NCBI RefSeq assembly: GCF_000006405.1
Contig: NW_003215582.1
Span: forward strand, 652,097 to 716,096
Length of the DNA: 64,000 nt
DNA from: Perkinsus marinus ATCC 50983
Taxonomy: Eukaryota > Perkinsozoa > Perkinsida > Perkinsidae
Direction: 5' to 3'
The notes under the pieces are model-generated. The model had not been told where the DNA came from, searched no databases, and saw only the letters and a program-made list of their open reading frames with translations. Shown in pieces: positions 23,507 through 33,846 of the stretch. Both the position numbers and the translations under genes were made by a program. Each line of letters begins with the position of its first letter. Positions within the stretch are counted from its first letter, which is position 1.

Positions 23507-24577
23507 TCACAGAGCTATCAGCTCCTTCACGCATAGGATGTCATCATCGATTCCATTAATCTCCTGCTCACAACTGGAGCCACTCCGTTGGCTGATGGAC
23601 CGGGCGCTGCCGGTCCCCGATCCTGCCGATAGTCCCCATCCCTGTTCCGAATCTTTCGGGTGTGTAGTTGGAAGCCCCAGCCTGTCACACAACATAGAAG
23701 TTCCTCTACAACACCAGCGGGCCGTTCCTCATGGTCTTCCGGCATTCACCGCTGGCCAAGACTGTACAGCTCATTACCTCTCCATGAGAGGGTCTTCCTT
23801 TGGCCTGGAGATGTGCTTCACCTAAGAGAGCTATCCAACTCCTTTGATGGGCTTTATGCTCTTCGTCTGGGCTCCACTTTTCTCTTCCATTCCATCAACT
23901 CCTTGCATTTAATCAGTTGGTCATACGCCACCGTGAGCTGCCTCTTGTCGAATAAGACAACTGCTCGCTCATACGAATGCTTCACCGAATGCGGCCAGCG
24001 TTCTAGATTTGCTTGTGTTTCCTGCATAAGCATATCCCCTCACAGAGCCTCCCTTGGCTCTCCAACCTGATCCCTCTCTTTAAAAGAGGTCGAGACTGTC
24101 TCTATCGCATGCATGTTATGCAGTGCACAACCAAGAGGTAGTCCAAACTTCTCCAACAGCTCCCCGGCTAGATAACTCTCGGACAGTGCAAGCGAGGCCT
24201 TGCCAGCATCCCAGTACCTATCCTCATTACTAGTCCATGTTCGCTCAAGTCGTACCGCTCACCGTATCGCTAGGTTGAAATGACCGATGATCGTCCTGAT
24301 TGGCATGACCACACGCTCAGGAACTTGCACACGCCCCTCCGCTTCGCGAAGCTTGGCGATCACCGCCTCGTCTCGAGGCCGTATGCGAAAGCACTCACGC
24401 CATTCAAATACCTAGCAACGCCACATGGGCCGCTAGAAACGAGGGAGAACTAACAGCTAGTCGCCATTCGCCGTTCCTCTCATGTGCTAGAGCAGCCCCT
24501 TTATGGGTCAGAAATCTGGTATATGCCGATGGATGAGGAGACGCCGTTACCGTTACTGCTGCATTTGTATTAGACAT
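23507..24577 (-). CDS. Hypothetical helical protein, multi-exon
   Basis: Minus-strand gene starting MSNTNAAVTVTASPHPSAYT at 24577. Later exons give FEWRECFRIRPRDEAVIAKL, DRYWDAGKASLALSESYLAG with ELLEKFGLPLGCALHNMHAI, and QETQANLERWPHSVKHSYER with RQLTVAYDQLIKCKELMEWK. The pattern of paired helices suggests a TPR-like or other helical scaffold. Exons downstream of 23.85 kb are uncertain, so the 3' end is approximate. It lies immediately downstream of the isochorismatase pair on the same strand. Confidence 0.45.
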
Positions 24578-24702
24578 GAACTACAGTGCGGATCATAGAT
24601 GTACATGTTTGAACCCTCCAGGGGAGACAGTAGCGCTGGGCTACCCCAAGTCTTTACGAACACAAAGCATGGGCTCCTTTGACATGAGAAACAAAGTGTA
24701 GC

Positions 24703-25530
24703 CTACAAAGATGATAACTGCGCCTCGTGAGGTGTACGCTGATTTATCGTTCTCACGATAGCCGATATATCCCTGCATAGAGAGGCCTTTATGAATCGGG
24801 AAAGATGGCGAGACCCACTTGAATTTGGGGTGGTCCTTCGTACGCATCATATCGAAGAGGATGCTCTCACTGGTGGTCAGAACCGCTCCTGCTCGCGAGA
24901 GACGTTCGAAGGCTGTCGACCTGTCCAGCAAACGACTGGCGGAAACGCCATCTGTAACCACGAACCTGCAGGTGATAGGGCTGAGTCAATCGAGACAGGG
25001 ATGAGCCTACAGAGTGGCATCTGGACGGTCTGTGAGAATATCCAATGCAGTTTGCATGATGCAGACATGAGCCTCGATACCGCACAAAATGAACTGATCT
25101 CTTCTGAGATGCACAACATCTGCATTGAGCAGATCTGAGTGACTCACTCATGGAAATGAGTATCCAAGTACTTCTTCACCTCCTCAGTCATCATAGTAAA
25201 AGGTTTCTTGGCAAACACTGGACAGCCTTTGATATCCAAGGCGGCCACCGACCCTCCAAGCTTCTCAGGATACTGCTCTGAGAGACCAGTCGAGGACATT
25301 GACGATGAGCTTCTCACCTGTAACGACTACGGGGAAGTCGAGAACTCTGGAGGCGCTGATGAGCGTGTTAGCTGTCTGAACGATGTGTGGCTGAGCACAG
25401 CAGTAAATGAATCGATAAATGGGTGGTAACCTACCATATTCTGAATCGTCTTGGCGAAAGCATCCTGCAAATCACATACCAACAACACCGCTTTCTTAGC
25501 AGAGGATCGAGCCAGGACTTTACTCACCAT
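24703..25530 (-). CDS. Isochorismatase-family hydrolase, copy 1 (ISOC-like)
   Basis: Cysteine-hydrolase fold protein of the ISOC1/ISOC2 type; the substrate is unknown. Exons on the minus strand: MVSKVLARSSAKKAVLLVCD (catalytic Asp) ... FAKTIQNM; ANTLISASRVLDFPVVVT; a short intron; EQYPEKLGGSVAALDIKGCP ... KKPFTMMTEEV (catalytic Lys region); FILCGIEAHVCIMQTALDIL (catalytic Cys); VVTDGVSASRLLDRSTAFER ... LTTSESILFDMMRTKDHPKFK; and, after a final intron, DISAIVRTINQRTPHEAQLS to a stop at 24703-24705. All three catalytic residues are present. Five short introns split it. It is the downstream member of a tandem pair. Confidence 0.85.
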
Positions 25531-25673
25531 ACAATGAGGTAATTAGAGAGCAGCCACGGCCCAAGCAGTTCCCCGTGATTGAGCAACGCAAACCAGTATG
25601 CGGTAGAACACGATCATAGAAAGGAATGTAGGGCTGTTGAGGATTGAACACTGAACACGAAGAGCTGCTGACA

Positions 25674-26613
25674 TTAGAGTCCTTGTAGTTGGTCTTCATG
25701 GGACGTCCTTGAATTGATTGTTCGGACTATAGCAGAAAGCTCCCTGACAGATAGCACAAGTCGATATTCATCTCGGCGTAGATGGGATCATTGCGAGATA
25801 CCCACCCCTTTGGACTTACTTGAAGTTGGCATGATCCTTAGTCCGCATCATGTCGAAGATAAGGCCCTCACTAGTGGTCAACACTGCACCCACTCTAGAC
25901 AGACGATGCAGGGCAGTCGATCGATCCAATAGGCGACTCGAAGATATACCGTCGGTGACCAAGAACCTAAGGCGATACAACAATGCGACGCCAATGAGGA
26001 CCGACTGCCCTCACTACACAGTAGAGTCAGGGTGTCCAGACAGTATGTCCAGAGTAGTCTGCGCTATGCAGATGTGCGACTCGATGCCCATAAGAATGTA
26101 CTGATCACGCCTGGAAGGGAAAACAGCCGGTGCTAGATGCACAACATAACTGTGGAGGTGACAGAGCAAGCGCGTACCCTCGGCATTCCTTCTCGAGATA
26201 TTCCGTCACATCATCCGTCATCATGCTAAAGGCGTGCTTGTTGAAGACTCGACAGTGAGAAGTGTCAAGCTCGGGCAACGTGTGGCCTAGTTTCTCTGGG
26301 TATTGTTCTGAGAACCAAGTCATCGCACTATACACTTCCTTGCAGTACGCTAACGTATCAATGAAAACCTCCAAACACTACCAGTAACAACGCCTGGTAT
26401 GTTCAAGATATTTGCGGCACTGAGGAGTGTATTGGCGGTCTCCACAACATGAGGCTGACCAAACGAGCGAATAACAACAGCACTCATCTACTACAACCAC
26501 CCTACCATCTTTTGTATAGTCTTAGCAAATACTGGCTGCATGTCACACATCATGAACACCGACTTGGCGGCACAAGCCCTGATCATGTTGCTAGCCGCTG
26601 TTGGGAAAGACAT
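25674..26613 (-). CDS. Isochorismatase-family hydrolase, copy 2 (ISOC-like)
   Basis: Paralogue of the gene just downstream, same strand and same exon plan. It starts MSFPTAASNMIRACAAKSVF, then MMCDMQPVFAKTIQKM (Asp). Next come ANTLLSAANILNIPG, EQYPEKLGHTLPELDTSHCR with NKHAFSMMTDD (Lys), RRDQYILMGIESHICIAQTT (Cys), FLVTDGISSSRLLDRSTALH with LTTSEGLIFDMMRTKDHANFK, and a last exon ELSAIVRTINSRTSHEDQLQ. The stop is at 25674-25676. The two copies differ at many positions, so the duplication is not recent. The N-terminal extension relative to copy 1 is rich in Ala and Ser but not a clear targeting signal. Confidence 0.85.
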
Positions 26614-27068
26614 ATTTCGAAACTCAGTGGTGTAACAAAAACTGACCGAAGACCTGATGGGTCCACAGCACGATAAGACTAGTCGTGGTATTGTGAACAC
26701 AACTCCGGTGAAGGTCTACATGGGGACATGAACAAAAATAGATCTCTTCCTCGAGAAGTCACTGCAGTAGTGATTGACCAGTAGTGCAGAATTAGGCGAC
26801 TGTCTGTGTCGCATGCCACCAAGAACGACGACCTTCTCTCGGGAATGACCTTGCGCACAGTCCGAAAGTACACAAAAATAGCAAGAAATAACGCGAAGAA
26901 TATCACGTACTTTAACCAGATAGTAGTAGTAGTAGTCGACTTATTCTACTGAATGACTAAATGAAGGCTAGACTTTCAAAAGAGAACTACTGAATGATAT
27001 GAGCTGAGGAGAATTAGGATACCACTTATCGATGTTTATGGATGTCAACTGACAGGTATAAACGAGCA
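26614..27068. other. Spacer with TAG-rich microsatellite
   Basis: About 455 nt between the glycosyltransferase end and isochorismatase copy 2. It contains a short (agt)n run near 26920-26936 and the word cgacttattc, which also occurs downstream of the second glycosyltransferase (near 33.68 kb). That suggests the flank was part of the duplicated unit. Confidence 0.4.
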
Positions 27069-30000
27069 CTACAGCTGATGATGACTACTGCCCCTATCTG
27101 ATGGCACAACATCTCCACTTGACACATCATAGCCTTCCTTGGCTATGACCTCGGATGGCGAGTACGTCGCTATGCTACCCCTCCTATTCGAGGACCCACT
27201 TGTACGAGGGGTCTTGATACGAGACCGGCGAGCAGAATTAACTACAAGGAGACTACTATCCATGTGTGATACGATAGAAGTCGTCCTTACCTGTAGCACT
27301 CAACTGTGGTTGCCTCTCTGGAGTGCTGAGCTTGTCTATGGTATCACTCTCCTCCCAGACCCGGAACCAGTCCACGTCCATATGGGGTGGGCATGGTGGG
27401 ATATCACGTATCTCATCTTCCCTAGTACCTATGAGAACCTCTACTAAATGATGACTGTATCCGCGGTGACCACCTATTTTGATGTTTTCCCTCTCGAAAC
27501 TGTATACTAGAATGTTCTGGCAAAGTGCCCCCAAACGGAAAAGGAGTGCACTAAGGCGATACCAGGGGAATGCAATAAACCTGCAAGGCTCCACCAGTAC
27601 ATAAACTACGTACCATCTGCTCACGTAAGGATCCCAGCCCTAAGCTCCTTCCTTATCCGCAGCACGACGAGTTGGAAGACGATAAGCACAGAATAGAGTA
27701 CAATAGCATTAAGACCAATCATCACTATCAGGCCCAGCCAGTCTCGTAGGAGTAAACCACATACCAAGAAGACTCTCATCCAGTCTAAGGCGATGGCTAG
27801 TAACTGCGATATAAAAGCGTATTGTGACTGATAGGACGTCGACAATGCTGAGAGAGAAATCCCGTGGAAAGCAGATAGTATCTGCTTTTCACGGGATTTG
27901 CGTATCAGTACACAGAGAGCGCCATACACTGCTGGACGTGAAGGTGGTCGGCGTGTAAGTCAGCAACACCAGGGCATTTGAGTTTTAACGCGGTGATGTT
28001 ATCCTTGACATTGAGTAATATCGACATGACTTCACAAACGGCCACAACACGCAACGCTCGAGCAACTTTCGCGAACTGCTTCTCCTTTCGAACTCATGGT
28101 ATATGAGCCGTCATATACATATAGACACTCCATCAAAATACCCAATACTTCCAGTAACATTCCAGCACCGCCTTAATATCGGCGTTTTTATCTAGCTGAG
28201 AACCTTCCGGAGCACTAGAGTATTAAGGTTTGAAGAACATATGATGCCCTAATCTTGAACTCTTCATATTTCACTAACCAAAGACTGACCAGACCACATT
28301 GCGTCGAGAAACATCGAGTTGGAAATAACCCTGCCGCTATCAGAGTTACCTCTTGAAGAAAGTACGGCTTGAGCGCCCAACTGGGACCATGACATAGCGA
28401 GGACGGGTTCACCAACTCGAACAAGTAAGTGAACGTCTTCTTATGGGAAGTCAGCTCCCATGACTTAACCCTTTGACGGAACAAGAACTAACACTAGGCT
28501 ACTACCGATACGGAAGAGAATATCAAAGCTACTACCTTCCAAGAACCAGGAGCATATGTTGGTACGAGAGTCTGCGCACACGAGATGATCTTGGAGTTGT
28601 CCCTTTTCTTCAGCAACAGCAACCCCATATACCTGGCGAACTCTTACCACCACGAAAATTCCGAGGGTCTCACATATCCTCCCCGTTAAAAACGGTATCG
28701 TGCTCGAAAAGTATATCATCCAATGACTCGCGATCCCACAAAGCGATCGCCCCATGACACGATAAGCACCTATGTGTACAATGAGGACCCTAGCGACCCT
28801 GAGGACCTCCAACCTCGAAAGCATAGCTTGGAATAACTTATGTACTGCAGCCATCTTATATTCAACATCCTGACATTGTAAAAGCAAATTAGGGCTCCCA
28901 TGAGGAGACACTGCGGTAATAGGGAAATGTACCTTCAGCAGATCATATACCACCGCTGACCGTATACCATATTACCGCCTTAATATCAACGTTTTTATCT
29001 AGCTGATCTCGAGGAATGTGCAAATCATCGGGCAAAGGCACATCGTCATCAATGATCAACGCGTATCTGCAGACCCTGTGATCACTGGGCGTTGCGCTGT
29101 TACTACCTGAAATTCGCCGTTCTTCCTGTTGAAGCTAAATAGGGTATCCAATAACGATTGCACCAATAAAAAGCGAAGGTCTTATTGCCTTCAGGAATAT
29201 ATAAATAATTTATATCGGGATGGACCTACCATAACTCGCTCTAAACCCCCCTTACATAGATGCAATACCTGTAGAGTAGCCCATTGGGTCTCATCTTGAG
29301 GCTGTAACGACGCCCCATTATCACATACAAAGATGTGACTCGGCGGGAACACAGCTAATGCTGATCTCAAGGTTTGACCAAAGGTTTCCAATTTATCCTC
29401 TGTCATGGTGGACAAGTGACATGCTATCATCAGACAACAGTCTTGTGACATGGTTTGGTTCACTACCTACAGCGACACCCTACATATACCGAACATAGCA
29501 TGCACAGCAACCTACAAAGTCTAAGCTCATAGTGGCATCGCTTTTGTTCATAGGTAAGACCATGTCCGCAATAGGAGCCCCGCTCTCGATGTCCCGACCA
29601 CTACTATCTCCAGATGGAGCCGTGGCCGAAGACTGCCGATCTCCCAGCTGACGACGATCGTTTGACGAGGACTCCGCCACTTTATGAATTGCGTTCTGAA
29701 CAACCACAGCTATCCCAGCACAATAGGTGAAAGAATACTACCTGCAAATGGCGACTGAAAACAGGAGCGCTCGGCCACTTAACCGCGAGGCATGCAATGA
29801 GGAAGAGGAACACATCCAAGAGGACATCGACGAAGATGAGGACATCCAGCCAAGTTCTGACCTCCCAGAAAGATGCCTCGCCAACGAACACTTCCCATAA
29901 CTGAGCGGCACCACAGCTAACAAGGAGGTTCCTCGCGGTGATAGTCAACCACTCACCGAGCTCTGACTTCGCATTTGCTGTGGTGAGAAAAGCAGAATGA

Positions 30001-30657
30001 GGTATAGTAGACCTACCAGGAAGACGAAGAAGAAGAAGTTAAGTAGAACCTAAGGAGGTTTGTACCTATCTTGTTGATATTGAGACTACTACCCTTCGAA
30101 ACATGTACTTCTTGGAAATCATGCTCAGCTTGGCAGACCTCAGCTCCTTCCATTGTCTCAGTCGGCGACGCCAAGCATTCGACTCGAATCGCTTACGAGG
30201 ATCACGACTATACATCAGTGAATGCCTGAATGCAATGAAGTCTACCCCAGAGAGCTACACAAGGAGGTAATATCCTACTTTTCCTTCCTGGAATTGTTGC
30301 TGACTATACTCCGCTCTGTCAACCATCCCGAGGGCAAGGGAGTCGGCAGGACCGGGCTCCTCTCTAGCGGACCACTCAATGAGCTTTGGCTCTCCATGGG
30401 GATCTCGTTATTGTTATTGAGCCCTCTCGGAGTCTCGTGGAGGTTGTTTGTGCTCTCCGAGTACACAAGTCCTACTCCTCCTCCTCCTCCTCCTGCCACA
30501 CTAGCACGAGCACTGTACTGCAGAGATGACCTATACCTAAGCAACATACAATCCACACACAGCAGATGCTACGGCCCTACAGCTCTGGAGAGGACCGGTT
30601 CACTGCACTACGATCCGTCAAACAACCTGGGGCTCTGAGACGTGGTGTAGTGAGCAT
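27069..30657 (-). CDS. Family-2 glycosyltransferase, membrane-bound, copy A
   Basis: Processive-type GT2 enzyme, probably making a cell-surface or secreted polysaccharide. Reading down the minus strand: a low-complexity N-terminus (MLTTPRLRAPGCLTDRSAVN, then Gly- and Asn-runs); a basic segment RDPRKRFESNAWRRRLRQWK; membrane helix WLDVLIFVDVLLDVFLFLIA; nucleotide-binding start DCCLMIACHLSTMTEDKLET with FVCDNGASL; INYLYIPEGNKTFAFYW; LIIDDDVPLPDDLHIP (DxD site); CQDVEYKMAAVHKLFQAML; the region equivalent to NGEDM; then FRQRVKSWELTSHKKTFTYL near the QxxRW position. Further membrane helices follow (GLIVMIGLNAIVLYSVLIVF). The tail ends in SSHHQL at 27069. More than 12 short introns are proposed and not all edges are resolved. 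The closest relatives by motif are chitin/hyaluronan/CSL-type synthases; the product cannot be told. Confidence 0.75.
30475..30492 (+). repeat. (CTC)n run, poly-Gly on the minus strand
   Basis: Six CTC units (actcctcctcc...tgcc). They encode a Gly run in the disordered N-terminus of glycosyltransferase copy A when read on the minus strand. Confidence 0.75.
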
Positions 30658-30915
30658 CCCTCCAGTCGGTGGTAAAGGAGGCAGAGGTGCGACCACATAA
30701 CGTAGGTCCGAGCTGATCACCATCTCCACTCAATACCATCGGAGCATGACTTACGATGGGTACATCCCAGGACTATCCTGAGCTACAGTCCATGGAGTGA
30801 TCGTGGGGGCCTCTGACATGGCCAGCATTGCATCGTTCCTCCACCGCAACTCCACGTGGAGACGAACTTGTCTAGTCAAAACCAGCGGTGCCAGAGCATG
30901 CTCCCACTCGAGGGC

Positions 30916-32129
30916 TCACTCCTTCTTCGCTGGCAGTTCTTTGGCCATCCTCTGCATCCCCAGCATTTTTTCCTTCCTATTTTCCATATCCACGTTCCTC
31001 AGTAGGAGTTCAGCGAGAAGCCAGAAAAGTGTAATAAACACTGTTGCGAGGACCATGCCCCTCATGGTGATGACATTGGATGGCGTCAAGGTATAACCCT
31101 CGTTACCTGAGAAGTGACATGAGAAATCCAGCACGGTATTCTAGTATGAACTACAATAGGCTCCATCGAGCACGTCAATGCAAGGCATCTCCACGTTGAC
31201 CGTTTTACCACCATTACCACCAACACGAACAACACACATTTGTGGGTCAGCACCAAATTTCCTGTCCATCTCGAGCCTGTCCGGATCGGGGCATCTGAAC
31301 AGCGTCACGAGATACTATACCCGCGATCCTAATAACATCCGTATCTCCCCGCCGAGAGCAAATGCGAGACACGCTGATGTTTACTGTGAGACCTAACCAT
31401 AGACTGAGCTGCTCATACTACGTTGATACTCACGAATAATAAAGGAGCTCACCTATAAAGTACTATATATTTCATTTCGTGATATTCTAACTACTACGAG
31501 AGAATCTCATTACAATAACATATGACAGAATTGAAAAGCTATATCCAGGCTTCCACAAAGACGCCCTTACCGAGTCCATTGACCATTCTGATAGGTCTGG
31601 CAGACGTCACTGCACGAATGTTGCATATAGCAAAGTATATCAGTATCCACTTTCCCGAAGGAGGGTAAGACACACCTGAAGAGAGAATATGGGATTGGGA
31701 ATAACCACAATAACTATGTGATGATTCCGAAGTTTACTTATTCCTGCGCTCTCTCAGTGATGAGATTTCCGGTACAGCAAGACTCGCATTAACAAGAGTC
31801 TCAAGGGTTAACGGAGAAGCCCTTAAGGATACCTAATAGGGAGGACCTTAAAGACTAGTAGCTGCACTATCACCTACCTGGCACCTAGGTCCATCAGGGC
31901 CGACCCCTCTATGTTGAGAAGCATCCTGTATAGGAGGGCACTTAGCCAACGGCCACTCGCCACTCTTAGGATCATATACCCATTGATACCCCCAAGTCCA
32001 CCATGTACAGGCAATCGCTACCGCCAATATGAGGGCCACGAAGAGAGAGACTGTACGTTCAAGAAGGGGGAGAATCGGCGGCTTGGGTATTTTCACAAGA
32101 GATACCGAGTCCACTTCAGTCGCCGACAT
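30916..32129 (-). CDS. Two-TM Cys-rich membrane protein, copy 1
   Basis: Minus-strand gene just upstream of glycosyltransferase A. It starts MSATEVDSVSLVKIPKPPIL, followed by a membrane helix (SLFVALILAVAIACTWWTWG). A luminal or extracellular domain follows with conserved Cys (GYQWVYDPKSGEWPLAKCPP, GPRCQ, ILCYMQHSCSDVCQTYQ). Near the C-terminus is a second helix (GMVLATVFITLFWLLAELLL) and a short charged tail (NVDMENRKEKMLGMQRMAKE). No known family is recognised. A close paralogue sits in the same position before glycosyltransferase B, so it may be a partner subunit of the synthase. Several introns; the 31.4-31.85 kb part is only partly resolved. Confidence 0.65.
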
Positions 32130-32253
32130 ACTAGTACTACTAGAGTCGGAAGAAAGACAAACTGATTACACATGAAGTAATAGACATCTTCAACACGAAC
32201 AAGTAGCTGTAGGGGAAAATCCGTTAACGATAATGTCGATACCATCGAACGAC

Positions 32254-32803
32254 TCAAAAATACGCCGAGTTGAAAGCCATCACGAGCCAGCCGCCGGCCA
32301 TAAGGAACCCTCCGATGGGCGTTATAGCTCCCAACTTCTTAATGTGAGTGAGCGCTAGAGCTGAGGAGAGAGAGAACAGTAGAAGGACACTATGCAACAT
32401 GAGGACAACTTACTATACAAGCTGCCGGAGAATATGAGGATACCGAGAAGAAAGCAGATTGCAGCCCAATTGCGACCTGATCCCTTATGAGCCATAGAGG
32501 CAAGTACCATACCAAAGGAGTGGTACATCTGATACCGCACGGCCTTCTCCCATACCTAACACAAATCCGCACTAGGTTGCGACTAGGCGTGAAGAGTATC
32601 TTTCTGCACGCATGCGCAAGACCTAGACCCACCTCGAGCTCATAAGGTCCGATATCGGACCTTGACTTCAACCCATGAGCGCCGAATGCTCCAGTGAATA
32701 CACCAATGCAGGCTCCTAGACAGCCCAAACGGAACCATAGTACTTGAGAAGGATTCACCATAGGCGCAGAAGACAATGAAGACGGATTGAATGGATGATC
32801 CAT
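32254..32803 (-). CDS. DUF423 / UPF0382-type small membrane protein, copy 2
   Basis: Three exons on the minus strand: MDHPFNPSSLSSAPMVNPSQ ... LWFRLGCLGACIGVFTGAFG-AHGLKSR; VWEKAVRYQMYHSFGMVLAS ... FLLGILIFSGSLY; and TLALTHIKKLGAITPIGGFL ... GWLVMAF. This matches the family pattern GAFGAHGL ... YQMYHALAL ... FSGSLY.L.L.G...LG.ITPIGG. The family has four membrane helices and no settled function. A second Met 15 residues in is an alternative start. The stop is at 32254-32256. Confidence 0.85.
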
Positions 32804-32925
32804 AATACTAACAACAAGGGACAGTGAGCTTGTGTGCTCGTACAGCTGCTCGGTCTTAGGTTCATCTCCCCAATGAATTGAACTAACAACTGATAAACTC
32901 AAGAATAGCATCCCACAGAAACCAC

Positions 32926-33372
32926 TCAGAATGCCATGGCAAACCATCCAGCGGCCATTAGAAGCCCTCCTACAGGGGCGACAACCCCTAAGCGCTTGAC
33001 ACCAGTGAGCACTAAGGCTGAACAAAGAGAGAACATGACTTGCCCAGCACGATGATGGATGGAGGCCTTACCGTAAAGACTAGCTGAGAAGAAGAGGGTG
33101 CCCAGTGAGAGGAGTAGAGCAGGATAGTTCATTCCCGGCCTTCTATTGATGTTAGCAGCAATGATGATACCAATACTACTCAGTATTTGGTACCTAGCTG
33201 CCGTTTGCCATACCTATTGCGACGAGTGAAAACTGATAGCTTCCTTGTTTTTGTACAGTACCTCGATATCGCGTGGTGTGATGTTAGGCTTAGAGCGAAG
33301 GCCATGAGCACCAAAGGCGTCGATGAGGACACCTGTACACGCACCAATGCAACCCAGACGGTGCCAGAACAT
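32926..33372 (-). CDS. DUF423 / UPF0382-type small membrane protein, copy 1
   Basis: Tandem paralogue of the next gene with the same three-exon plan. MFWHRLGCIGACTGVLIDAF-GAHGLRSK; VWQTAARYQILSSIGIIIAA ... LGTLFFSASLY; LVLTGVKRLGVVAPVGGLLM with GWFAMAF. It replaces the usual FSGSLY by FSASLY and has Asp before the AFGAHGL motif, so it is more diverged than copy 2. The stop is at 32926-32928. Met at 33372 aligns with the family start; the frame is open further upstream. Confidence 0.8.
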
Positions 33373-33846
33373 AGCAATGCAGGCAAAGGCTAAACCACAG
33401 GGCGAGCTTAACAACGAGACAGGGGTCCAAGCAGCACGAAACTGGTGCATCATCCATGGCGATGAAAAAGAGACGGATTTCATTTACGAGATGTACGAGT
33501 CAAGAGGACGAGTGGACGATGGTGACTAGGAAGACACTAAGCTGACGATACTGCAGTTTGCTGCTGCTAGTGGTGGTGGTGACGGTGATGGTGATGATAA
33601 TTTCTACGATTATGACAAACGATTTCGATACAAAGACGAAACGACAAAAATAGAGAGTAGATAACAAAAATAGATTCGACTTATTCATCATTTGATATAC
33701 AATACGAGAACATGCACTCATGCACAGAATTGTAGACGACATTTGCCACTACTGTTGTTGTGATGACAATTACTCTAGTCGGTACTTAGTCATGGGGTAG
33801 TGGACACAGAGAGACAACTTGGGGATTACTGGGGGTAACCAGCATT
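33373..33846. other. Spacer with (GGT/GAT) repeat
   Basis: About 470 nt downstream of glycosyltransferase B. It has a degenerate ggtggtggtgacggtgatgg microsatellite near 33570-33595 and A-rich stretches (acaaaaatag twice). No gene is seen. Confidence 0.45.

Noticed and set aside
24641-24705. Tail-anchor-like hydrophobic C-terminus on isochorismatase copy 1
   Set aside because: It appears only if the last intron is joined in the wrong phase; the correct phase gives DISAIVRTINQRT, matching copy 2.
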